Shown here piece after piece: positions 1-10,385 of a stretch of 64,000 bases of DNA. A model generated the notes under the pieces. That model was not told the origin of the DNA. It saw nothing but the letters and a program-made list of their open reading frames with translations, and searched no databases. The first letter of the stretch is position 1. Each line of letters opens with the position of its first letter. Origin of the DNA: Cyclina sinensis (Eukaryota; Mollusca; Bivalvia; Venerida; Veneridae); NCBI GenBank assembly GCA_012932295.1, contig JAAONU010000028.1, positions 1 through 64,000 of the forward strand, read 5' to 3'. The position numbers and the translations under genes are program-made.

Positions 1-1205
1 AACAAAGAGAGAGTAGCAGCCAAGAGTGCCCTATTTACACCACAGTACTAAATGATTTCGTGTTGTAAATGGCTGAATTATTTAAACACTATCACAGAAG
101 GAAAGAAGACATAAATATAGTGGGTCTTCCAAATAAAACTTCGGACAGAAAATTCAGTGTGCTTAGACATTTCATCTTCAAGGTGTATTCAGATCAATAG
201 TTTAAGAATTTGTTTTTGGATACTTTTTAATTAAGTGGAAAATGCTGGCAGATATGTAATGTAAATTGTATATATGGACGACTTTAATTTGTGTTTTCAA
301 GTTAAACGTTGTGTTTTCTTGTTTATTTTATGCCTTTTTTCATTTGTTTTTTCAATTTTAGATATAGTGATACATTTGTACACACAAGGTTACACAGCAT
401 TGGCTGGGTATAACTTAGGATAAAGGCTATCACAGGAGGAGAATGTTGTTTTAATCATTTCTAATTACATTACGTCACAGTTTTCTTTATAGTAAAGAAA
501 CGTTATTGTAAACGAAACTGATTTTATATTAAGTGCTATTCTGAAATTTTGGTAATTGGTAATGACTAACCCTGTAAATCGTTTACCTGTTCTGTAAAGT
601 GTTCTGTAGATAATTATTGGCTCCAGTCCTCATGTTTTGATATTTTCAAAGCTAGATTTTAGGGATGTTTCTGTGTTTGCAATGAACATGTAAAGGTCAA
701 GCAGTAGTAAAATAAAAACTAATAATCAGCCCTTACATAACATTAGTAGAAAAATGGGATTGTTTGATTTGAGCAAGTTGTTTTCCTTTTGTTTGCAACT
801 GGTAAGTGGAAGCACAGCAAAGAAGAAAAAAACTGAACTAAAATGGGTTATTCATATTTGGATTTTTCTTAACATATTTTGCTAACTTACTATACTACTT
901 CATATCTGAGATTACAATTTTGGAACACATGGCTTTTGAATTTTGAACACTGTAAAGACAATATGTGGCAGTATATTTTAGCTGACAAATTTTTGTTATA
1001 ACCTAATAGGAATTATTTCTTGGATAAGAATTGTTAATGGATTATGTGGAAAACAAAATTTTTGATGAAATTTTAATATCACTATGCAGGTTATACACCA
1101 CCAAATTTATGTTATCAGGAACCAGTCATTTTTTGCACAACTTAAAAAAATCGACTAGTTGCTATAGTCATGGTGTCGTTGCCGTTCCCGACCGAAAACT
1201 TTATC
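1..1205. other. AT-rich stretch, no gene seen
   Basis: AT-rich sequence without an open frame of useful length on either strand and without a recognisable repeat head. The first diverged units of the array that follows appear near its right end. Nothing else can be supported here. Confidence 0.5.
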
Positions 1206-3285
1206 ATTGATAATAACTGTTTTATTCCTTGATGGATTATCTTCTCATACTTGGACACAATAACGCTTTGGACCAGACCTTCATGTAGAGCAGACTAAAC
1301 TTGACCTTGACTTTAAATGACCTTCAAATTCAAGGTCAAAATATTGAATTTTAGGAGACTAGACTAAACTTGACCTTGACTCTTATATGACCTTCACCTT
1401 TAAGGTCAAATTATTGAAATTTGCTAAACTTGTCCATAACTTTGTTATTTATGGTTGGATTTAAGTCATACTTGGATAAAACAACACTTATGACAAAACA
1501 GACATGTTGATTAACTCAAATATGACCATGACCTATAAATAACCTTGACTGTCAAGGTCAGATGATTGAATTTTGCTCAGATTGTCATAACCTTCGTAGT
1601 TATTTATGGATTTGATTCATACTTGGACAAAACAACACTTACAACAAATCCGACTTGCTGAAAAACTCAGGAGTGACCGTGACCTAAAAATGACCTTGAC
1701 TTTCAAGGTCAGATGTTTGAAGTTTTCCTAAATTGTCATAACTTTGTCATTTATTTATGGATTTAATTCTTACTTGGACAAAACAAGTTTGACCTTGATC
1801 TAAAAAATGACCTAGACTAGCAAGATCAGATTATTGAATTTTGCTGAAATTCATCATAACTGCGTAATTTATAGTTAGACTTGATTCATACTTGAACAAA
1901 ACAACAGTTTTGACTTAACTGACATGTTTAATAATCCAGGTAAAACCTTGACTGTTAAATGACCGAGACAGTCAATGTTTGTTATTTATGATTTGATTTG
2001 ATTTATACTGAGACAAAACACACTTACAGCAAAACTGACACATTGAATCATTCAGGTGTTACCCTGGCCTTCAAATGACCCTTACTATCAATGTCAAATT
2101 ATAGAATTTTGTTAATATTTGCAATAACCTCATTTTTAGTTCTTTTTGATTAATACTTTGACAGTGCAGTCTAGATAAATCAGTTAGCACTGATTTGATG
2201 ACAAATCAATACTTTTGACAAATCAGACATTTTGATTAAAGTTTGACCTTGATCTAAAAAGTTACATTGACTATCAAGATCAAATTATTGAATTTTGCTA
2301 AAATCGATCTTAACTGTGTAATTTATGGTTATACTTGATTCATACTTGAACAAAACAACACGTTTGACCTAACTGACATGTTGTATAATTCAGGTATAAC
2401 CTTGACCCTTAAATGACCTTGTCAATCATACCATTATTGTTTTTTTGCTTAAATTGTCATAACTGTTATCTATTGATTTGATTCATACTTTGAAAAAACA
2501 ACAAAACCCATATTATAATTTATGTAAGTATGACCTTGACCTATATATGACCTTGACATTTAAGGTCAAATTATTGAATTTTGCTTAAAATAGCCAATGT
2601 TTTGTTATTTAGGATTTGATTTGATTTATACTAGGACAAAACAACACTTATGTCAAAACTGAGACATTGATTCATACAAAACCTTGACCTTCAAATGACC
2701 CTGACCATCACATACAAATTATAGAATTTTGCTAATATTTGCAATAACGTCATTTTTAGTTCTTTTTGATTAATACTTTGACAAAACAACACTCATGACA
2801 ACAGTTCCTTAATGTTCAATTATTCAAGTATGACTTTAACAAAAATATGACATTGACAGGCAATTTCAAATTATTGAAATTTGCTAAAACAGCCAAATTT
2901 TTGTTATTTATAGACAGAATTGATCTATACTAGGACAAAACAACACTGAGAATAAAAAAAACGTGTTGAACAATTCAAGTATAACCTTGACCTTTAAATT
3001 CCCTTGAAATTGTTAACTTCACTATATTTTTTATGTTGATTGATGTAGTGTTTTCATGCTTAGACATTACTACCTTTTAGGCAATACCTCCAAAGAAGGT
3101 TAAACTGAACATGACCTTGACCTTTAAGGTCAAAGTTATGAATGTTGGTAAAATTGGCCATAACTTTGTTATGCATAGATTGAAATTCTTCCTTCACCAC
3201 AATGTGATTCTTCTGTTGTGTTTGCCTTTGGAAATAGGAAGAAGTCGAGCGTGGCTCCCACTTGCGGTGGCTCTTGTCTTAGATG
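1206..3285 (+). repeat. Diverged ~110-bp tandem array rich in TGACCTTGACC (family B, copy 1)
   Basis: About twenty diverged units carry the phrases TGACCTTGACC, AAGGTCAAATTATTGAATTT and TTCATACTTGGACAAAACAA. The array ends at about 3220-3285 in a segment (GTCGAGCG, then GCGGTGGCTCTTG) that also ends the array at 18680-18735, so both are copies of one dispersed element rather than a local satellite. No coding capacity; the small open frames over 3111-3433 lie in repeat sequence. The left border is uncertain. Confidence 0.75.
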
Positions 3286-4720
3286 CTGCAATTGTTTTAC
3301 AACTGTTCTGTGTAGTAATACAAATATCTTATCAGTGTTTGCCTGGCCTTTCTCAAATGTGAAAGACATGGTACCAATAACTGGAACTGACGACATAGCT
3401 ATCAATCTCTTCTATTCATTTCTTACTATCTAAAGTTCAAACTATTTGGATATATCATTGTTTAAATCTTACCACAGTATAAACCTTATTAGTATATCTA
3501 GTAAGCAAAAACTGCATGTCTGTCATTTAATAGATATTATATGTGGACATAACATGCTTCTGCTGAACAGTATTTGAATGTCTGCAACAAAGCCAATATA
3601 ATGAGCACTGTAAAATATCTTGTATTTTGATAGTGTTTAATTCTGTTTTGTTCAAAATATGATAACAGTAAAGGTAACTTAAATATTTACTTACCAACCT
3701 CATCACACTGTTACACCTTTTTAATTCATTTCATTTTTCTTTTGCTTAGTTTATCTTAAGCAATCTATCAAAAATAAAAGGCACTGAGTCACAGTGATAA
3801 GTGGCAAGATATTGCATCATAATGCACTAGCCCATGTTTTCAAAGAAAAGGGCTTTTACTATAACAAATGATAAACATATATATCTTATTTATTGAAAGT
3901 CTGTATGATCTAATTATGCAAGTACTTATCTTTTTGCATTAAAATAGGTCTCATATTCATGTATGTGGAAGTTGAATAAGAAACCAGTCTGAAGCTGCGA
4001 CAAGATTTCTGCAAATGACGATTCTTGGTATGTGGTGTACATGTTGGACGGAATGAATGGGACAATAGTGTAATTTTAGCAATGCCACTATGTACTTAAT
4101 GTTTATTTGTCCAGCTACTAAGACAATATGGTTGATTGGCTTTAATTTTGATAAGATGTTAGCATATTGGACTTTCTCTGGGTTATTTAGTGTATTTGTT
4201 AAATGTTCCATTACTTTGCTGTATTTATCCCGATACTTACCTTTTAAGTTGTGATGTTGTTGCTTTGATACTTCTAATATAAAGTTCTTATTAAAATAGT
4301 AGTTACATTATTATCAACCCCCAGTTATTTCAAGACTATTTTCATTTATCTGTATAAAATCAGTTTGTTCTAGATTGCTCGTAATATAAAATAAATCTAT
4401 TATCCACCAAATGTCTATTTGAACTAAAGACATAAAAAATCCTGTCTTTTTTGTATACATTTATATGTAGTAACACAATAATAGATCTTGCTCTCAATAC
4501 AAGAAATTCTCATTTTTTGCATTTAAAAACAAAACAATGTTTCCTGAAATTTTACATAATACTTCTTTATACACAATAAAGATTATCATGGGATAATAAC
4601 CTACTTTACACTAAAATGGGGAAAATGAATAAGAGATGCAGGATATTATCATGTCTAATAGTAAAGACAATGGTGAGATGGGGAAAGACAATCATTATAA
4701 GGGGAAATGTTCCACTATCT
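3286..4720. other. Unannotated AT-rich stretch
   Basis: No recognised gene or repeat. The longest open frame is 84 codons on the minus strand (3957-4211). It resembles no family I know and has no convincing splice sites, so it is not called. Diverged units of the following minisatellite start near 4690. Confidence 0.4.
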
Positions 4721-5750
4721 ACTTGTGAGTTGGAGGAATGATCCTATATCAACTACTGGATGGGGGAACGTTCCCCTATCTACTACTGAGATGGGGGAAT
4801 GTTCCCCTATCTACTACTAAGATGGGGGAATGTTCCCCTATCTACTACTGAGATGGGGGAATGTTCCCCTATCTACTACTGAGATGGGGGAATGTTCCCC
4901 TATCTACTACTGAGATGGGGGAATGTTCCCCTATCTACTACTGAGATGGGGGAACGTTCCCCTATCTACTAGTGAGTTGGAGGAATGTTCCCCTATCTAC
5001 TACTGAGATGGGGGAATGTTCCCCTATCTACTACTGAGATGGGGGAATGTTCCCCTATCTACTACTGAGATGGGGAAATGTTCCCCTATCTACTACTGAG
5101 ATGGGGGAATGTTCCCCTACCTACTACTGAGATGGGAAAATGTTCCCCTATTTACTTGTGAGTTGGAGGAATGTTCCCCTATCTTCTACTGAGATGGGGG
5201 AATGTTCCCCTATCTACTACTGAGATGGGGAAATGTTCCCCTATCTACTACTGAGATAGGGTAATGTTCCCCTATCTACTTGTGAGATGGGGGAATGTTC
5301 CCCTATCTACTTGTGAGTTGGAGGAATGTTCCCCTATCTACTACTGAGATGGGAGAACGTTCCCCTATCTTCTTGTGAGTTGGAGGAATGTTCCCCTATC
5401 TACTACTGAGATGGGGGAATGTTCGCCTATCTACTACTGAGATGGGGGAATGTTCCCCTATCTACTACTGAGATGGGGGAATGTTCCCCTATCTACTACT
5501 GAGATGGGGGAATGTTCCCCTATCTACTAAAGAGTTGGGGGAATGTTCCCCTATCTACTACTGAGATGGGGGAATGTTCCCCTATCTACTACTGAGATGG
5601 GGGAATGTTCCCCTATCTACTGCTGAGATGGGGGAATGTTCCCCTATCTACTAAAGAGATGGGGGAATGTTCCCCTATCTACTACTGAGATGGGGGAATG
5701 TTCCCCTATCTTTTAGGTGAGATGGGGGAATGTTCCCCCATCTATGTTCC
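4721..5750. repeat. 31-bp minisatellite with a self-complementary core, about 32 copies
   Basis: The unit is GAGATGGGGGAATGTTCCCC followed by TATCTACTACT, 31 bp, repeated about 32 times with few substitutions. The core GGGGAA-TG-TTCCCC is an imperfect palindrome; variants with CG in the centre are perfect palindromes. Variant units (TTGTGAGTTGGAGGAA) recur at intervals, hinting at higher-order duplication. No reading frame runs through it. Slippage and hairpin formation are expected. Confidence 0.95.
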
Positions 5751-5959
5751 CCCAGAAAAAGGACAAATGGAATTTCCTTTTTTATTCTGGAAGGCCTTTA
5801 ATAAGAATTCTGAAATAGATCTCATCTTAGCTTAAATAAGGACAAGCAAATTGTATGTTATGAGAGAAAAATGTGCTAGGATATTGTTTCCTTATCAAGT
5901 AAATAAAAAGATAGGTTTATGACACTTTTATATGATTGATTATTGAAATACTTATGCAG

Positions 5960-7151
5960 AACGAAAGACGAGACGCCGCCGTGTGGGAGACATTGTACCA
6001 GAAAGCAGTAGATCTTGCCGCGGAAGTACGGGTGGAGCCATCCGTTCCAAGAAACGCCAGTCGTCAGAGAAACCGATCAAATGCTCCTGGTGGCACTCCG
6101 TCACAGTTTTGGCAGATAAACATGTATTACCCCTTCATTGACCATCTGGCTACCGAGCTTGAGGATCGCCTTCTACAGGCCAATCCTAGATACAATGCCC
6201 AATGGCTGATCCCAAGTCTGGTAAATAAACGCACTTTAATGACTTTGTCGTTGTTTTTTCAAATTTTGACGATACTCATTTCAGTCCTAATATACAGTCT
6301 CAAATGTTAACGATGACCAAAAAACATTAACCGAGTTTTATGCTCATTACAAATTTCCTTACATAAACGCATCTCTGATGCAAGAAATGTTTTTCTTTGA
6401 CAGTAGTATTATATAACTTCCTGTTAGGCTTTTCATGTAATACTATATGTTTATCTATTCAAATTCCAAGACCTGTCCTTTCACAGCGAAATATCTACAA
6501 AATGCGATGTTTTAAAACAAATAAATGTACACAAAACAATGAACTCACGGTCAGGTCTAGTGATTAATAATAATTATGATAATAATAATAATAATAATAA
6601 TAGTTATTCAGAAGAGTTTGTGATTGTTAACTGTCATTAAAAAAAGTGAATTAATGATTCGATACATTGATATGAAATATGTAAAGTAGCTATTATTTTA
6701 ACAGGTTGCAGAATCCAACCTTCCAGAGGTACAATGCCGAGAAATTTACAGGGGTCTTCAAAGCTGTCTGGATGTAGACGAAGATACGTTCTTGCGCGAA
6801 TGTGTATTGTGGCGCACGTGGTGGACCGACCCAACACTCGCTGCACAACGCCTAACAACGCCAGATAACCTAGTAGATACTTTGAAAATGACAAGTGAAG
6901 CCTTGTATCCAAATATTCGGAAATGCTTGGCCCTACTTATGGTAGTACCGGTCTCTACTACAACTGCAGAGAGATCGTTCTCCACCATGCGTAGAGTCAA
7001 GACCTATCTCGGATCAACAATGTCGACGGAGAGGTTGTCGGGTCTCGGACTTTTAAATATATATCAAGATAAAAAACTTGATGCAAACTGTGTTGTGGAC
7101 ATATCTGCGTCTAGGAAAGACAGGAGACTTGAACTGATTTTTAAAGTGTGA
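5960..7151 (+). pseudogene. hAT-superfamily transposase, last two exons (C-terminal dimerisation region)
   Basis: Two coding segments join in phase 0: 5960-6220 (acceptor TTATGCAG before it, donor GTAAAT after it) and 6705-7151 (acceptor TTTTAACAG, ends at TGA). The first encodes a segment with RQRNRSNAPGGTPSQFW and YPFIDHL. The second holds RECVLWRTWW and the conserved hAT dimerisation motif TTAERSFSTMRRVKTYL, followed by RLSGLGLLNI. This matches the C-terminal part of hAT transposases and of hAT-derived proteins annotated as '52 kDa repressor'-like or ZNF862-like. Upstream parts (zinc finger, catalytic N-terminal half) are absent; a minisatellite lies directly 5'. Neither exon has an internal stop, so a domesticated gene cannot be excluded, but the lack of upstream exons favours a truncated relic. 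Confidence 0.75.
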
Positions 7152-7339
7152 ATTAGGAACAAATAAAGGAGTAGCTATAACAAAAATGCCAAGTGAACTA
7201 GGAACAAGTATGTGAGATCTTAAAAATAGAAATAATAAAGTCGCTATTAAGACATGCTGTGTTTTACTTTCAGTAATTGGTATGTCTCTGTGGACGACTT
7301 AAGAAACAACAGCTGTATTATCAAGTGTAATATTTACAT

Positions 7340-7500
7340 TTTAGAGGCATTTTGTTCATTCAAAAAGCTGTTTTCCGGGATTTTCCAGGGGCCTCCGGCC
7401 CCCTGGACCCCTGGCCAGAGATTTGCCCTGGACCCACAGGGGGCCCTAGCGACCCCCATGCCCCCTGCCAAACCTGGCGTATACTCTAAATAAGCCCAGG
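7340..7500 (+). other. GC-rich island in AT-rich DNA
   Basis: A short block rich in GGCC, CCCCTGG and GGGCCC words, ending in GTATACTC-type sequence, sits just 3' of the hAT exons. The flanks are AT-rich. It is open in one frame (within a 79-codon frame) but the protein is low-complexity proline/glycine-rich and unlikely to be real. It resembles a dispersed repeat piece. Confidence 0.4.
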
Positions 7501-7980
7501 TATGCCCCTGAGATATATAGTGTAAAATGACTGAGCATAATTAAATTTATAAAAATGCTGAATATTTGGCTTCATAAAGTAATATATATCAATGACATTA
7601 GTTAGAAACAATATTATTGTATAGAAATATAAAGGATAAACTTATGATACATAACATATACATATATATTGATGAAAAACAAATTTGATTAGTCTTTGAG
7701 TCAATTTGTTTTCAAAAAGTATAAAACATATTAATGAAGTGCAATAAACTTTTTAAATACCTTAAATTTTTTTATTTATTTATGTTTTAAATTACGGGAA
7801 AAGATGAAGGAAAAGAACGGGCTTTGTAATTAATTTAAAGTCTATCATGTTAAAACATGGATGAATGACATTTGTAAAGTATAAAGAAGCTGTCGAGTGT
7901 AATTAATATAATAATTTAAGAAGACTTTCATTTATTTATTTGTACAGTTTAATTAATTAATAATTGTTATGAGAAAAATG
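7501..7980. other. AT-rich stretch, nothing recognised
   Basis: Very AT-rich sequence without open frames, tandem units or known termini. Confidence 0.5.
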
Positions 7981-7981
7981 C

Positions 7982-8975
7982 GTTTTTAGCTCAGATGAGC
8001 ACAGAGTGCTCAGGGTGAGCTTTTCTGATCAGTCTTTGTTCGTCAGTCCGTCCGTCCGTCAGTCAGTCTGTCCGTCTGTCACAAAAACTGGATCCCGTGA
8101 TAACGCAAAAAATACTGAAAATATTTTAATGAAACTTGAAATATGGGTAGATGGCAGTATGGAGATTATGCACGTCTCTTTTTTTCTTCATATGTTGAAA
8201 ATTTTGGTTGCTATGGCAACAAATATACTTAAAATATGGCAAATATAACAATATTTTTGATAACTCAAAAAGTTCTAAAAATAATTCTATGAAACATAAA
8301 ATATGGATAGGTGATAGTATGGAAATAATGCACCTCAAGGTTCACAACTCTAGCACCAAAATTATTAGATTTATCCCCAATGAACTTAGAATTTTCATGA
8401 AAAAATGTGTTTTTTTTTTGTATATAACTTCATTATTTCTTAATGTATCTACTTCAAACTTTAAATATTGGTTTCTTATCATCACCCACATCATATATGA
8501 CAAGGCTCATAATTCTAGCACCTAAATTGTCAGAATTATCATCCTTGAACTTTTCTTCCTATGTTGAAAAAATTTGGTACATTTGTCTTTCCCTAAAAAC
8601 TGTATCCAGTGAAATATGGATAAATGGCAGTATGGAGAATATTCACCTCATTTTTTTATGAACCTAAAAGAGGAACTGTCTGTCCGTTTGTCAGTCATTT
8701 CCTCCGAAAACTTTACCAATGGCCATATTTTCCTTACTACTGAATGGAATAACTTCAAACTTGGCCACAACAATATACCTTGGACAAGACCGTTCCAATG
8801 AAGTACATTTCTGTGACCTTGACCTCTGAATGACCTTTAAAGTTTTCTTGTCTAATTTCCTTATTTCTGAACAGAATTACTTCAAACTTGGTCACAACAA
8901 CCCCTTCGATAAGACCTTTTCAACAACATATATTTCTGTGACGTTAACCTCTAAATGACCTTGACCTATGACGTT
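7982..8975 (+). mobile_element. Array-type repeat with the AGCTCA...TGAGCT hairpin head
   Basis: It starts with TTTTTAGCTCAGATGAGCAC and AGTGCTCAGGGTGAGCT, which fold into a hairpin, followed by a CCGT/CTGT-rich stretch (8041-8082). The body has diverged units with ATATGG, GATGGCAGTATGGAGATTAT and GCACGTCTC phrases. From 8680 a second head-like CTGTCCGTTTGTC stretch leads into TGACCTTGACC-type units. No coding capacity is believable. The head is the same as that of the element at 10386, so this is a recombinant or truncated member. Confidence 0.6.
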
Positions 8976-9792
8976 TTCTTATTTGATGATACTTTGTACA
9001 TGGATAGAGGATCATATGGAGATTATGCATGTCTCAGACAAATTCTTTAGTCAATTTCCACATATGGGTTGGAGTTAGGGAGATGGACATTGCGCCGGTA
9101 GGGGACTGTTGCTTTGTCTGTGACAAGCTCTTGTTTAACATAATTTGTTATCAGTTCATTACATTGGAATGTTACTCAGGGCATCAGCTTTTTAAAATCA
9201 GATATTCATGACCAGAATTTTCTACCTACCACAAAATCAAGTAGTTCTATCGATTCATACATTTAAAATAACATGTACCCACTTTGCCCAGGAGTTCAGT
9301 GATAATTTAGCAATATATAAATTACCTAATCAATATCTTTATAGCGACTGGGGTTTGAGAGAAAGTTGTTTATGATTTCTTTTTTTTCACAATTTTCCGT
9401 CTAATGTTATGTGTAGCTCAGTGATACAAAGTCATTGCTAATTTTAGAATGTATACGTTATTCATCCATACTCACATGTGTTCCGGTCATGACCTGGCCT
9501 AGTTATGCGAGGATTCAGTTTGAGCGTTTTAGGATGCAGAGACAGTTTTGCCTTAATTATAGATTAATCTGGTTATATTTACATAGTGTTTTTATTTTCC
9601 TGTTTATACTTAATCTCTAGAGGTGGCCGAGTTTGCAAAACGAGATAACACATTATGAAAATCGTGTGCGGTACGAGTAACTTTAAAAAATGTGGATTCA
9701 AAGATAATTGATCCATCCCTTTTTGTAAACTTTGATTGCTTATAGTTAGTGTGGTTATTGTTTGATACATAAATTATATACATTTATTACAG
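8976..9792. other. Unannotated stretch 5' of the transposon-type exons
   Basis: No gene or clear repeat. It ends in the acceptor CATTTATTACAG at 9792, which borders the coding exon that follows, so part of it is probably an intron of that gene. Confidence 0.4.
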
Positions 9793-10316
9793 GTGCCTTG
9801 TGGATGGTGGATTTGGCCAGATAAAGAAGTTATTCAAGTGATGCGACTGTGACAGTCTTGGACAGTTTGCATCAATAGTAGACAAGTCTGCGATTAATAA
9901 CCACCCAGTGTTATTCAGAAAACCAAATGGTGAACAGACTTGGACATGGTAACAATTTTTAACATGGTTTTATGCTGATATTAAAACAATTATTTTTCAT
10001 ACTTAGTTGTTGCTAACTAAAAAACCGATTTAGTATCATGTTTACAAATGATAATTAACAAACAATACACGGTCAGCAAGACATACAATATTATCTGTTA
10101 CAGGTATGACTGGAAGTCATTTTTACCCCTGTACTTCCTGCCACTGAAGGGCATTCAGAAACTACATTCCTTCCGCTTCACAGCAGACGATAAATCCACT
10201 GTTTACATTAAAGAACGGTCTGGGAGTGCAGAAATCAGAGTCCAGCTACAGAAAGAAACCATCCAAGCAGTGTCTAACCCGTGCGTCCTTGAACCTGCTG
10301 GTCTTAGCTGTGCAAG
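9793..10316 (+). pseudogene. Transposon-type gene (DUF7869-like C-terminal region), two exons with a nonsense codon
   Basis: Exons 9793-9948 and 10104-10316 have good borders (TTATTACAG|, |GTAACA, GTTACAG|, |GTAAGAGT) and all three junctions are phase 2. The product has LVDGGFGQIKKLF, a CDCDSLGQF segment, YDWKSFLPLYF, PLKGIQKLHSFRF and EPAGLSCAR. This order resembles the C-terminal part of a large family of uncharacterised transposon-derived proteins in molluscs, cnidarians and fish (DUF7869-like: 'FGLLK', 'YDW..F', 'HHFRF', 'PTGLS.ER'). The family call is from memory, not a search. An in-frame TGA at 9839-9841 stands where relatives usually carry arginine, consistent with CGA to TGA deamination. 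The next exon is not found; an array element is inserted about 70 bp downstream. Confidence 0.6.
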
Positions 10317-10385
10317 GTAAGAGTATCTGTACCAAAAGGTACGCAAGTACGTCCGACCAGCGTTTCAAGATGTAACATGCCCACG

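Noticed and set aside
3957..4211. 84-codon minus-strand frame
   Set aside because: Reads somewhat protein-like but has no splice borders, no recognised motif and lies in AT-rich DNA where such frames occur by chance.
4721..5750. CRISPR-like array
   Set aside because: Units are contiguous tandem copies with no unique spacers and the sequence is eukaryotic.
9415..9510. tRNA gene
   Set aside because: TGTAGCTCAGTGATAC looks like an A box, but no B box or cloverleaf follows at the right distance.
9839..9841. In-frame TGA as a selenocysteine codon
   Set aside because: Relatives carry arginine here, the change fits CGA to TGA decay, and the gene is otherwise a transposon relic; no selenocysteine element was seen.
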